64,000 nucleotides of DNA from assembly GCA_964470965.1 (NCBI GenBank), contig CAYYIS010000012.1:1-64000 (forward strand). Direction: 5' to 3'. This DNA comes from CAYYIS01 sp964470965 (GTDB lineage Bacteria > JAAXHH01 > JABIQT01). Below are positions 27,258 through 36,410 of this stretch, one piece after another (position 1 is the stretch's first letter; the number at the start of each line of letters is the position of its first letter). The notes under the pieces are model-generated. The model was not told the DNA's origin. It ran no database searches and saw only the letters and a list, made by a program, of their open reading frames with translations. Position numbers and translations under genes: made by a program.

Positions 27258-27749
27258 CTACTGATTTTCATAAGTCTGGGTTTCATTTTCTACAATAACA
27301 AGCTCCACACCCGCCTCCTGAAACATCACCCGAGTATCCTGGGCGGCATGGTAACGACGTTGCGCTATTACCTTTGTTATGCCTGTACTGATGATCAGCA
27401 TGGCGCAGGTGCGGCAGGGCTCCATGCGGCAATATAGTGTCGTGCCTTCGAGTGGTGTACCGTATCGGGCTGCCTGGCAGATAGCATTCTGTTCCGCGTG
27501 GATGGTGCGTACACAATGTTGGCGAATCGTGCCGTCCTCATCTATCATCTGTTTCATCAGGTGGCCGGCATCATCACAGTGCGGTAAACCGGGTGGAGAA
27601 CCCACATAGCCTGTGGACAGGATCCGCTTGTCCTTTACAATGATACACCCACTGCGGCCTCTATCGCAGGTGGCTCTTTTCGAGATCTCATCCATCAATC
27701 CCAGAAAATATTCATCCCAACTGGGTCGCGCGTATCCATTGTCGCCCAT
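27258..27749 (-). CDS. Deoxycytidylate deaminase-family zinc enzyme
   Basis: A 163-residue cytidine/deoxycytidylate deaminase-family protein that likely converts dCMP to dUMP. The zinc site is visible as HAEQNA near residue 84 (His ligand and catalytic Glu) and PCRTCAM near 111 (the two Cys ligands). RATCDRGRSGCIIVKDKRIL and GSPPGLPHCDDAGH are typical of dCMP deaminases and ComEB. It is the last gene of the nine-gene minus-strand run and follows a P-loop kinase-like gene by 19 bp. A nucleotide role does not obviously fit the catabolic genes upstream. Confidence 0.9.
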   Translation of the reverse strand: MGDNGYARPSWDEYFLGLMDEISKRATCDRGRSGCIIVKDKRILSTGYVGSPPGLPHCDDAGHLMKQMIDEDGTIRQHCVRTIHAEQNAICQAARYGTPLEGTTLYCRMEPCRTCAMLIISTGITKVIAQRRYHAAQDTRVMFQEAGVELVIVENETQTYENQ

Positions 27750-27768
27750 GGTGCTCTCCTGTCATTGT

Positions 27769-28353
27769 TTATTTTTCAGTAATATCCTCGATGATGGCCA
27801 GTACCTGGCTCTTTAAATCACCGGCTGATTGCTCGTTGACGATAGTATAGTCAGCCATCGCAATGGGGCCGCCTTTTTCAATGTTTTCAATCTCTGCGTA
27901 ATCCCGTTTCCTGGCATCCTCAGCGGATAATGGCCTCATCTTGTGAGCGGTGTCAAAAGCGTCGCTTGTCCGATTCTGCAACCTGGCATACCGGGTCGCA
28001 GGTGAAGAGTATACAGCGACGACTGACAGTGTATCCCCGAACGCATCGCGCAAAATGTCGTACTCGGTCCAGGAATAAAGTCCGTCTATCACTACATTGT
28101 TTGAACGAATCCCCTCTTGGATTGCGGGTAATGATAATGTCGCAAAAGCACCCATGCCGGATTCTATCCGTAACGATTCTCGTACCATCTTTTCGTTCCG
28201 TTCATTTATTTCCAGCCCACGTTCCCGCAATTTATCGATCGTTACCTGGCCAAACCGGATATAAGTCCAGTTCAGGTCAATTAGACAATCCGCAGCGGTT
28301 GATTTACCTGAGCCGGTCATTCCGACGAAGGCGACGATTGCATACATAATCAA
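27769..28353 (-). CDS. P-loop kinase of the dephospho-CoA/nucleotide kinase type
   Basis: A 194-residue cytoplasmic kinase-like protein. Walker A is GMTGSGKST near residue 12. FGQVTIDKLRERGLEINERN and VVIDGLYSWTEYDILRDAFG resemble the archaeal-type dephospho-CoA kinase and adenylate kinase-like AAA proteins. RPLSAEDARKRDYAEIEN could be the lid. Its substrate cannot be named. Its ATG overlaps the stop of the hydantoinase B-like gene by four bases (ATGA), so the two are translationally coupled. Confidence 0.75.
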   Translation of the reverse strand: MIMYAIVAFVGMTGSGKSTAADCLIDLNWTYIRFGQVTIDKLRERGLEINERNEKMVRESLRIESGMGAFATLSLPAIQEGIRSNNVVIDGLYSWTEYDILRDAFGDTLSVVAVYSSPATRYARLQNRTSDAFDTAHKMRPLSAEDARKRDYAEIENIEKGGPIAMADYTIVNEQSAGDLKSQVLAIIEDITEK

Positions 28354-30026
28354 TCCTTGTTGTTTTGGCAGGCACTATTGTCGTTATCACTATTGATCAG
28401 GCCGTTCACCAGATCGTTCTCTATGCGGCCGGCATCCCGTTCTGCCGGCGAACCCCAGCCACCACCTCCAGGTGTCTGAATCATCAATGTTTCACCCTTT
28501 GAAAGTACAGTGTAAATCTTTGTCGGCAACTCTCTTACGTTGCCATCGGGCTCTGTGACGTAACAATGGGCACCTTTACCATGCTGACCTCCCTCAAGAC
28601 CCCAGGGAGTGAATTTTCGGCGGTCTGCACCTATCGTCACTATGGTCCGGTCACCAAGACAACGCAGCTCGCGCATCATCCCGCTTCCCCCACGAAACTT
28701 TCCTGCGCCGGAACTGTCGGGTACCAACCCGTACTGAACGACCTGCAGGGGATAGGTCCGCTCTATTACTTCGACTGGCGCATTACGTGTGTTGGTAAGA
28801 TGGGTGTGAACGCCGTCCTCACCGTCCAGATCGTACATGGCCCCCTGCCCGCCGGCGTAAGTCTCGACATAGTTATAGTACGTACCGGTATGTGGATGCA
28901 AGCCGCCGATATTCAGTAGGTTCATCTCTCCGCTGCATGCGGCGCAGACTCGTTCCGGTGCGGCCTGATGCAAGGCTCCGAGGAGGACGTCGACGACCCG
29001 CTGATCGGTGAGTATATTCGCATTACCTATTGCAGCGGGATATTTGGCGTGTAAAATGCTTCCTTCAGGAGCGATGACGTCGATAGGACGATAGGCGCCG
29101 GCTGAGGGGGGAAGGTCCGGGTCCACTACGGCCTTACAGACGTAGTAAACACAGGCCCTCGCCGCTGACAGCCGGGCATTTAACGGTCCGAGTACCTGGT
29201 TTCCCGTTCCTGCGAAATCTGCTAGCAGGTGGTCACCATTTATATGTACGGTGACCCGAATTGGTACCGGATCGTCGGAAACCCCATCATCATCGAGGAA
29301 ATCTTCAAAGGAGTATGCCCCATCCGGGAGCGCCCGGATACCGGCTCTCATTCTCCGTTCTGAGTAATCGATGATCTCCCGCATGTATCGCTGTATTTCA
29401 TCCGTTCGCTCCTTTTTCATCAATTCCGATACCCGCGCTTGGCCTATTCGGGCACAGGCATATTGTGCCATCAGGTCACCGCGGACCTCGTTCTGCGTTC
29501 GGACGTTTTGATTTATGAGTTCATAGATCGGACCTTCAATCTCATGGTTGGAGAAGATCCGTATCGGTGGAATCTGGAGACCTTCCTGGTATATTTCGGT
29601 TACACCGAATGGCATACTGCCCGGTGCAAATCCCCCCATATCCACGTGATGGGCGGTTGAAGCCGCCAGGGCGACAGGGATCCCATCGTAAAATATCCCG
29701 GACACCATGGACACATCCGGCAGATGTCCCGGGCCTTCGGGATAGGGCAGGTTAGTGATGTACATGTCACCCGGTTTCATGGAGTTCACCGGAAATGCTT
29801 TCAGGATGGACGCGAGTACGCCCGGCATGATGCCAAGATGAAGTGGTGTGCCAACTTCGGCCTGGGCAAGAATTTCACCATTTGGCATCGCAATCGCTGC
29901 AGAACAGTCGCGTCTATCCTTTATATTTGTCGAATAGCTCGTCCGTACGAGCGCGGCACACATCTCTTCAGCGATTCCTTTCCACCTATTTCTCATGATT
30001 TCCAAAGTTACGGGGTCGAAATCCAT
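28350..30026 (-). CDS. Hydantoinase B/oxoprolinase-family subunit
   Basis: The partner subunit of an ATP-dependent hydantoinase, 5-oxoprolinase or acetone carboxylase-like enzyme, 558 residues from the start chosen here. MDFDPVTLEIMRNRWKGIAE is the typical HyuB N terminus. DRRDCSAAI, PGDMYITNLPYPEGPGHLPD and the glycine-rich end IQTPGGGGWGSP are family landmarks. I chose ATG 30026, three bases after the upstream stop region; ATG 30041 overlaps hyuA, and a longer frame to 30092 adds residues unlike the family. It is paired with the A subunit directly upstream, as usual. Confidence 0.92.
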   Translation of the reverse strand: MDFDPVTLEIMRNRWKGIAEEMCAALVRTSYSTNIKDRRDCSAAIAMPNGEILAQAEVGTPLHLGIMPGVLASILKAFPVNSMKPGDMYITNLPYPEGPGHLPDVSMVSGIFYDGIPVALAASTAHHVDMGGFAPGSMPFGVTEIYQEGLQIPPIRIFSNHEIEGPIYELINQNVRTQNEVRGDLMAQYACARIGQARVSELMKKERTDEIQRYMREIIDYSERRMRAGIRALPDGAYSFEDFLDDDGVSDDPVPIRVTVHINGDHLLADFAGTGNQVLGPLNARLSAARACVYYVCKAVVDPDLPPSAGAYRPIDVIAPEGSILHAKYPAAIGNANILTDQRVVDVLLGALHQAAPERVCAACSGEMNLLNIGGLHPHTGTYYNYVETYAGGQGAMYDLDGEDGVHTHLTNTRNAPVEVIERTYPLQVVQYGLVPDSSGAGKFRGGSGMMRELRCLGDRTIVTIGADRRKFTPWGLEGGQHGKGAHCYVTEPDGNVRELPTKIYTVLSKGETLMIQTPGGGGWGSPAERDAGRIENDLVNGLINSDNDNSACQNNKD

Positions 30027-30028
30027 GT

Positions 30029-32059
30029 TTAATCTGTCCATTTTAAATTCAACTGGTTGTAGCCGTCCACGGTCCCATGCTGGCCGGGCCATATGAGAGT
30101 TGTTGAATCTAACTGTTCTATTACAGCAGGCCCCCTGACGGCGTTTTCATATTTCAGATCATCACGGCGAAAAACCGGTGTGTCAAACCACTGTCCGGAG
30201 AAATAAACACGTCGCGAGTTTACTGGACTCGGGGGGATGGCCGATTTTTCTGATGCTCCGAGCGCCAGCCTCCCCATCTCCTTCGTTACTGACACCCAGA
30301 GCGTTACGAGCTCAACAGGTTGGTCGTCTCTCCTGAATCCATAGATGCGTTCATGGGTCTTATGGAATAATTCTTGTACATCCTGGATGTCTATGCCCCG
30401 GTCCGGTATTTCTACCGGAATGTCATAACCCTGCCCGTAGTATCGTAATCCCATTTTTCGGACTATGTTAAATGGATATTCGTCTGATGAGTTTTTATGT
30501 TTTTCCTTGGCCGAATTAATAATCTCACCGAATACATGGGTAAGGTGATCCAACGAAACATCGTTGAGGAGCCCGACCTCGGTGATTACATAATCCTCCC
30601 GCAGATCGGACATCAACAATCCAACTGCAGATGTGACACCGGGAGACGCGGGGATAATTACCTCTTGCAAGCCCATCTCTCTGGCTATCTCCGTACCGTG
30701 TAAGGGCCCCGCCCCTCCAAATGGGCAGAGGGCAAAAGATCTGGGATCATGCCCACGTTCCACCGTTAATTTGCGAATCGCCGCCGTCATAGTTGCATTA
30801 ACGATTCGAATGATGCCTTCCGCAGCTTCTTCGACCGACATATTCAAGGGGTCAGCCAACGTGGTTTGGATTGCATTTCGACCTGCTGATTCATCGAGGG
30901 CCATACCCCCGCCTAAGAGTGATTCCTTTGACAACCGCCCCAGGACAAGGTTGGCATCCGTTACTGTAGGCCGGTCGCCTCCATTACCATAACATGCGGG
31001 TCCGGGCACGGCGCCTGCTGAATGAGGGCCGACACGCAATGAACCGCCCGAATCGATCCATCCGATACTGCCCCCTCCAGCTCCGACGGTATGAATATCG
31101 AGCATGGGGGCCTTAATAGCGAGCCGTTCGATTTCTGAATCCCGAGAAAAAGAAATCTCCCCATTGTGTATAATTGCGACATCGAAACTGGTGCCGCCCA
31201 TGTCCGCTGTTATCAAATTCGGCTTTTTTGAGTGGGCTATCTCGCGGCCTGCAACCACACCGCCTGCCGGTCCTGACAGGATCGTATGGACACAATGTGA
31301 AGCGGCTTCGCTCGCGTCCATCACGCCGCCGTTGGATTTCATAACGTACAGAGGGGCATGTATTCCGGATGCGCTGAGTGCGGAATCGATGTGAGACAGA
31401 TAGCGGCTCATTACCGGCTGTACATAAGCGTTCATAGCGCAGGTGCTGAACCGTTCGTATTCACTCTCTTCCTGCACCAGTTCATGGGAGAGGCAGATTG
31501 TTGTATCCGGTAGATGTTCCTGCAGGATTTCGCCGGTAACCTTTTCGTGACTGTGATTGGCATAACTGTGGAGGTATCCCACGGCCACCGCTTCAATGCC
31601 GGCTTCGTGAAGCCTTGTTGAGAGGTCATGTACCTGCTGCCGGTCCAGAGGCGTTTCTATTTCACCGGTAAAAAGAAGCCTTTCCGTTATTTCAAACCTG
31701 AGGGACCGTGGTACAAGTGGTTCGGCCCGCCTGGCTCTCAAATCATAGAGCAACGGGCGGTCCTGGCGCTGGATGTGCAGTATATCCCTGAAACCGCTGG
31801 TAGTGAGAAAGGCTGTCCTGGCTCCAGTTCGTTGAATCACCGTGTTGGTAGCTACCGTGGTGCCGTGAATGAGGATTTCGATGGAAGAAGCGTTTTGACC
31901 GGCATTATTTAATATTTCGAAAATGCCCTTCACCATAGCCACACCCGGATCCTCAGGTGTACTCTGAACTTTGTGTGTCAATATGGTACCTGATATGCTG
32001 TCGAACAACACCAGGTCCGTGAATGTTCCTCCGGTGTCGATCGCAATCCTTATTCCCAT
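30029..32059 (-). CDS. Hydantoinase A/oxoprolinase-family subunit
   Basis: The ATP-binding subunit of a hydantoinase/oxoprolinase-type enzyme, 676 residues. The ASKHA-type phosphate loop IAIDTGGTFTDLVLFD is at residues 5-20, and ADMGGTSFDVAIIHNGE near 285 is the second nucleotide-binding motif. HTVGAGGGSIGWID and CPFGGAGPLHGTEIA complete the signature. With the B subunit it would open a cyclic amide or lactam ring, or carboxylate a ketone, at the cost of ATP. Its neighbours (DapA-like lyase, enolase, Gfo/Idh) argue for catabolism of a nitrogen-containing compound. Confidence 0.92.
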   Translation of the reverse strand: MGIRIAIDTGGTFTDLVLFDSISGTILTHKVQSTPEDPGVAMVKGIFEILNNAGQNASSIEILIHGTTVATNTVIQRTGARTAFLTTSGFRDILHIQRQDRPLLYDLRARRAEPLVPRSLRFEITERLLFTGEIETPLDRQQVHDLSTRLHEAGIEAVAVGYLHSYANHSHEKVTGEILQEHLPDTTICLSHELVQEESEYERFSTCAMNAYVQPVMSRYLSHIDSALSASGIHAPLYVMKSNGGVMDASEAASHCVHTILSGPAGGVVAGREIAHSKKPNLITADMGGTSFDVAIIHNGEISFSRDSEIERLAIKAPMLDIHTVGAGGGSIGWIDSGGSLRVGPHSAGAVPGPACYGNGGDRPTVTDANLVLGRLSKESLLGGGMALDESAGRNAIQTTLADPLNMSVEEAAEGIIRIVNATMTAAIRKLTVERGHDPRSFALCPFGGAGPLHGTEIAREMGLQEVIIPASPGVTSAVGLLMSDLREDYVITEVGLLNDVSLDHLTHVFGEIINSAKEKHKNSSDEYPFNIVRKMGLRYYGQGYDIPVEIPDRGIDIQDVQELFHKTHERIYGFRRDDQPVELVTLWVSVTKEMGRLALGASEKSAIPPSPVNSRRVYFSGQWFDTPVFRRDDLKYENAVRGPAVIEQLDSTTLIWPGQHGTVDGYNQLNLKWTD

Positions 32060-32076
32060 TTAATCAGGTGGCCTTT

Positions 32077-33129
32077 CTAAATTTTCGTTTCATCGAAGGG
32101 GAAGTTTACCCTAGAATTACCAAGCTTTTGTGAGGCCAGGAAACCGAGTATGATCTCCAGTGTCTTTCTCGCCTCGCGGGGAGGGGAGAGCACAGGAGAT
32201 CCGTCTTCCATGCCCCGGATAATCTCGCGGATGGCGGAACCGGCGTTCGAAATGGACACAGGGTCACAGCGAAGTTTCTTCGAACCACTTTCGGTCGTTA
32301 ATGATGCCCCTTCATCATCGACCCAGATCATACCCTCAGTGCCTATGAGCTGAAGTCCGGTTTCCGGAGAAAACCCTTTGGAGCCGTTATAAAAGGCCCT
32401 GACACCGTTCCTGAAGTGAATGTAACCGGATGCACCCGGTTCAAGATCGGGATTGCGCCCGCCATCCCCCTGATACGGCCAGTAATCTTCATAGCCGTCA
32501 TCCAGCTCTGCAAAGACCCATGCGGGATCGGAATCTGCCAGGTAACAGATCATATCGATCATATGGGTTCCATTGCGGAAAATGATCGCTCTTGGGCCGC
32601 CGAAATGAAGTACGATTCTACCGAGTGTACCTATCGCTCCGTCTTTAATACACTGCTTTACGATCCGGAAATGGGGTATCCAGCGCCTGGAGTGGTTGAC
32701 ATTTACCACGACCCCATTTGCTTCAATAGCCCTAATCATACGATCGGCATCGGCCAGATTGGTCGCGATCGGTTTCTCGCAGAACATCCCCTTAATACCC
32801 GATTCTGCGGCATGCACCACGATATCAGCATGCCTGTTGTCCGAGGTCACAATACTGAGGATATCCGGCCGACATTCCGATATCATCTCCCTGAAATCCG
32901 AAAAGCCTTTCACATCAGGCAGTTCGTCAGCCCATGCTGTTTTGAACTCATCGACAAGTTCTTCCTTTAAATCACACACACCGACGAGATGTGTTTCCGG
33001 CAGTAACGCGTAGGACCTGGCATGGGAAGTTGGCATTTTAACACCGAACCCATGCCCTTCTTCGTCCTGGGGCGCCCCGGCGCCTATGCCGGTTAATCCA
33101 ATAATACACGTCTTATACTGAGCCGTCAT
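32077..33129 (-). CDS. Gfo/Idh/MocA-family oxidoreductase
   Basis: A 350-residue NAD(P)-dependent oxidoreductase. The N-terminal IIGLTGIGAGAPQDE is a modified nucleotide loop with an insertion. FCEKPIATN near residue 117 keeps the catalytic EKP Lys. VNHSRRWIPHFRIVKQCI and GTHMIDMICYLADS belong to the substrate domain. The ribosome site AGGAG lies close to the ATG. It sits between the enolase gene and hyuA in the nine-gene run, so it probably oxidises an intermediate of that pathway. Confidence 0.88.
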   Translation of the reverse strand: MTAQYKTCIIGLTGIGAGAPQDEEGHGFGVKMPTSHARSYALLPETHLVGVCDLKEELVDEFKTAWADELPDVKGFSDFREMISECRPDILSIVTSDNRHADIVVHAAESGIKGMFCEKPIATNLADADRMIRAIEANGVVVNVNHSRRWIPHFRIVKQCIKDGAIGTLGRIVLHFGGPRAIIFRNGTHMIDMICYLADSDPAWVFAELDDGYEDYWPYQGDGGRNPDLEPGASGYIHFRNGVRAFYNGSKGFSPETGLQLIGTEGMIWVDDEGASLTTESGSKKLRCDPVSISNAGSAIREIIRGMEDGSPVLSPPREARKTLEIILGFLASQKLGNSRVNFPFDETKI

Positions 33130-33168
33130 GAAGTACTCCTCACTGGTATATCATTCAGGATTGGTTTA

Positions 33169-34281
33169 TCATTCACGCCATCTTTCCACCTGGGCCATAT
33201 CGAGAGCTACCCCCAGTCCCGGTCCATCAGGAACTTTCGCTACAACCGGTCCCAGGTCTAGAGGATCACAGATCATATCCGCTTCATGATACAGAGGTCC
33301 AAGCAGGTCGCCGGGATAGCGCTCACAGTCGATTTCCGGTACGGAGGCAGCCACGTGCAACATTGCTGCGGTGGCGATGCCCAGTTCAAGGTTGCTTCCC
33401 ATGTGACAGACCATTCCGGAGGCTTTCGCCACATTGGCTATCTCGATCGTTGGTGAAATTCCACCGTGCTTACCAGGGTATATACTTAGGATATCCGCTG
33501 CCCGGGCGGCCCCGATATGCCACGCATCCGTTACGGTAAATACACTCTCATCGGCCATCAGGGGGATCGTCGTGAAAGATCTGAGCGATGCAAGGTCAAC
33601 CACACAATCTCTCCCGATGGGCTGTTCCGCAAAAAGCATGTCGTATTCGGCAAGTATCGCGAGCATTTTTCTTGCGACAGGCAATGACCATCCACAGTTT
33701 GCGTCTATTCCGATCGATATATCAGGGCCGGCCAGTTCACGAACAGCTTGTACCCTTTCCACATCCTCAATCGGATCGAGCCCCACTTTTACTTTTAAGC
33801 ACTGAACGCCCCACGTCAAGAATCGCTCCGCGAGTTTCAGGGCATCCTTTACCGGGAAAGCCCCCACTACCATCTTCATGGGTACAGATTCCCGTACTTT
33901 ACCCCCTAGAAGCTGATAGAGCGGCAAGCCAGCCGCTTTCCCTGCGAGATCCCACAAAGCCATCTCGACCGCGGATTTGGTAAAGGGATTACCGGTAATC
34001 AGCCGGTTGATTCGACGCATGAGAAGGTTGACGTTCAGGGGATCTTGCCCCACCAAAGCAGGCGCTATCAATTCGGTTATGGCGGCAACACATCCCCTGG
34101 ACGTTTCTCCACTCCATCTCGGGGCTACGGTCGCCTCACCTAGCCCTTGGAAATCGGTGTCGGTATGAATCCGGAGGAGAACATATGGTGAATCAATATG
34201 TTCCCCATGGGCGGTCTTCGTTGTCAGCCCTTTTTTTAATGGTACGTTTATCGGTATGGGTTCTACACCTGTGATTTTCAT
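33169..34281 (-). CDS. Enolase-superfamily enzyme, MLE-type with K-x-K motif
   Basis: A 370-residue muconate-lactonising/dipeptide epimerase-type enzyme. The general bases are in LKVKVG (K-x-K, near residue 158). The metal ligands appear as DANCGW, AEQPI and ADESV, and the opposite Lys lies in YPGKHGGIS. All the catalytic positions of the MLE subgroup are therefore present. It should carry out proton abstraction alpha to a carboxylate: cycloisomerisation, epimerisation or racemisation. ATG 34281 overlaps the upstream stop as ATGA. It is coupled to the DapA-like gene. Confidence 0.9.
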   Translation of the reverse strand: MKITGVEPIPINVPLKKGLTTKTAHGEHIDSPYVLLRIHTDTDFQGLGEATVAPRWSGETSRGCVAAITELIAPALVGQDPLNVNLLMRRINRLITGNPFTKSAVEMALWDLAGKAAGLPLYQLLGGKVRESVPMKMVVGAFPVKDALKLAERFLTWGVQCLKVKVGLDPIEDVERVQAVRELAGPDISIGIDANCGWSLPVARKMLAILAEYDMLFAEQPIGRDCVVDLASLRSFTTIPLMADESVFTVTDAWHIGAARAADILSIYPGKHGGISPTIEIANVAKASGMVCHMGSNLELGIATAAMLHVAASVPEIDCERYPGDLLGPLYHEADMICDPLDLGPVVAKVPDGPGLGVALDMAQVERWRE

Positions 34282-35339
34282 GGGGTCAACCATTTCTCCC
34301 GATGTTCCGATACAAACGAATCATCATTCAAATGAGGATAAGCGGTGTATACGCGATCGATCTCTTCAGATTGGCCGGGGGAAAGGGATACATCTGGATT
34401 CAGACACCAGATACCGTCAAGCAGGCCCTGCCTGCGGAGTACCTCATGTATACCCGTGATACAACCTGCGAAATTATGAGACGGATCGAAGAGGGCCGCA
34501 TTACTGTCCGTGACCTGGAAAGCCAGTGTTATCATATCGTGAGGGACGCCACCTTTATAATCCATTTGAGCACGGCAGCTTTTTAATTGTGACACTGCCT
34601 TTTGCGTCCAGACTGCCCAGTGTCCTAGCAATCCCCCTTTTATTTGTATGGATTCCGATAATTCACTCAATTTGAATTTCGTGAGCAGGTCGATGATGAT
34701 GTTATCGTCATTTCCAGTGTAGAGTGCGATCTTGGAGGCGTGTCCGCTCTCGTGCAAGGCGCGGACGACATCGATCGTTTGATATCTATTGAAGGGTGCG
34801 ATTTTTATGGCGACCACGTTTTCGATCTCAACAAATCTGCGCCAGAAATCAAAACCAAGGATACGTCCGCCGACCGACGGCTGGAGATAAAAACCAATAA
34901 TAGGGATGATGGAAGCGATTCGTTGGCAGTGGTCGATCAGCGCATCGTCTGTAGCATTCTGTAATGCCGCCAGGCTGAGCAAACCCGCATGGTACCCGCA
35001 TGCATTGGCAAACGAAGCTTCTCGCTCGGCCTGGGAGGTGCGGCCGCAAATACCCGCGATGCGAACAAAGTCCGCCGGCGCCTCCCGGGACATTACATCT
35101 ATCGCGAGTTCCAGGACGGGCTTATATAAATCGACCGATGGATCACGAATTTCAAACTGTGTCGTATGAACACCCACCGCCAATCCTCCTGCACCGGCTG
35201 CGATATAATATCTCGACAGCGCTCTCTGCCGTCTTTCGTCAAGCTGGCGGGAGGCAGTCAATGCCAAAGGGTGTGCCGGTATCACACAACCGCGATGCAA
35301 GGCACGTCGGGTTTCATTTATCGCCGTCTGGTCCGACAC
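34278..35339 (-). CDS. DapA/N-acetylneuraminate lyase-family protein
   Basis: A 353-residue class I (Schiff-base) aldolase-family protein. The Schiff-base Lys is K179 in VVAIKIAPF, and the conserved Tyr is Y151 in IIGFYLQPSVGG. It should split or form a 2-keto acid such as pyruvate plus an aldehyde, or act as a dehydratase. It is longer than DapA (about 295), with extra residues at both ends. It opens with GTG and lacks a clear ribosome site, so the start is tentative. It overlaps the enolase gene by four bases and follows the epimerase by 56 bp. Confidence 0.85.
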   Translation of the reverse strand: MSDQTAINETRRALHRGCVIPAHPLALTASRQLDERRQRALSRYYIAAGAGGLAVGVHTTQFEIRDPSVDLYKPVLELAIDVMSREAPADFVRIAGICGRTSQAEREASFANACGYHAGLLSLAALQNATDDALIDHCQRIASIIPIIGFYLQPSVGGRILGFDFWRRFVEIENVVAIKIAPFNRYQTIDVVRALHESGHASKIALYTGNDDNIIIDLLTKFKLSELSESIQIKGGLLGHWAVWTQKAVSQLKSCRAQMDYKGGVPHDMITLAFQVTDSNAALFDPSHNFAGCITGIHEVLRRQGLLDGIWCLNPDVSLSPGQSEEIDRVYTAYPHLNDDSFVSEHREKWLTP

Positions 35340-35395
35340 AGGTGATATCCCACTGTTTGATAAGGTGATTCGTCGAACAAGCTGCTCTGGCTGTA

Positions 35396-36409
35396 TTAAA
35401 ACGATCCCGTTCTGGATTCATATTTTGTCGGTTTACCGATGCTTCGCCCATCGATCGCAACCCAGTGGGCTACCCAATCTATCATTTGATCGGAAGAAAT
35501 AGCCGGTGACTCAAAATGTTGGTAGAGCTCTTTCGTGTTGCCCAATAGTGCTGTTTCGTTTTCTTTGCCGGAAAATACAGGCGTCTTACCGAGGATTTCA
35601 CCTGCCTTCTCCGCGATTCTTCTCACGGTTAACACTTCCGGGCCAGTGAGGTTGACAACCTTTGCGGGGTAATCGCACATAGGAAACATCCTGGCCAGAT
35701 AACCGTTCGCATCGCCCTGCCAAATTTGATTGACGTGGCCCATGGTGAGATCGATTGTTCTACCGCGGTGGACCTTCTGAATGATGTCATGGATAATACC
35801 ATATCGCAATTCCGTGGCGTAGAACAATCTTACGATGGTAAGGGGCGTTTTGTTCTTAACCGACAGATACTCGGATATACGCTCGCCGCCCAGTCGAGAC
35901 CCCGCATACTCGCCGACTGGAGCAATTTCTGATATCTCGCTGGAACCGGTCGAGTCTGTTTCGGTAAACGAATAAACATTGCCAGAACTGACATAAACAA
36001 CTTTGGAACCAGGGAAGCGTCCCATAACCATGCCTGGAACCCAGGCATTCATCGCCCATGTCATAGGCTGGTTCCCGGAGGCGCCGAATTTATAACCTGC
36101 GAGCAGCATGATGTTGGACGCGTGGGGCAACGATTTCAAATCTTCTTCATTCAGAAGGTCGGCTTTTATGGTTTCCACACCCGCCTGTTCCAGGTAAGCT
36201 TTTTGAGTTTCATCGGAAAAGCGGGAAACTCCGATTACCCTTTTGGCACCGGCCCGTACGAGCAGCTCTGCCAGTGTCGGCCCCATTTTGCCTCCCACAC
36301 CCAGTATCATTATATCACCGTCTAGATCGGATACTGCTTTCTTTACAGCGGGTGAAGGGGTGGTCATCTGGTCAATCAGGTCCGTCTCTGATTCTAAGGG
36401 GGGTAACAT
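35396..36409 (-). CDS. NAD-dependent epimerase/dehydratase (extended SDR)
   Basis: A 337-residue extended short-chain dehydrogenase, probably acting on a sugar or sugar acid. The nucleotide loop is LGVGGKMGPTLAELL. VVYVSSGNVYS gives the catalytic Ser region. The usual Y-x-x-x-K reads EYAGSR, so Lys is replaced by Arg. ATG 36409 falls just after the upstream stop, with AGGA ahead of it. A frame reaching 36580 would add 57 residues unlike the family that overlap the transglutaminase-like gene, so I rejected it. Confidence 0.82.
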   Translation of the reverse strand: MLPPLESETDLIDQMTTPSPAVKKAVSDLDGDIMILGVGGKMGPTLAELLVRAGAKRVIGVSRFSDETQKAYLEQAGVETIKADLLNEEDLKSLPHASNIMLLAGYKFGASGNQPMTWAMNAWVPGMVMGRFPGSKVVYVSSGNVYSFTETDSTGSSEISEIAPVGEYAGSRLGGERISEYLSVKNKTPLTIVRLFYATELRYGIIHDIIQKVHRGRTIDLTMGHVNQIWQGDANGYLARMFPMCDYPAKVVNLTGPEVLTVRRIAEKAGEILGKTPVFSGKENETALLGNTKELYQHFESPAISSDQMIDWVAHWVAIDGRSIGKPTKYESRTGSF

Positions 36410-36410
36410 G

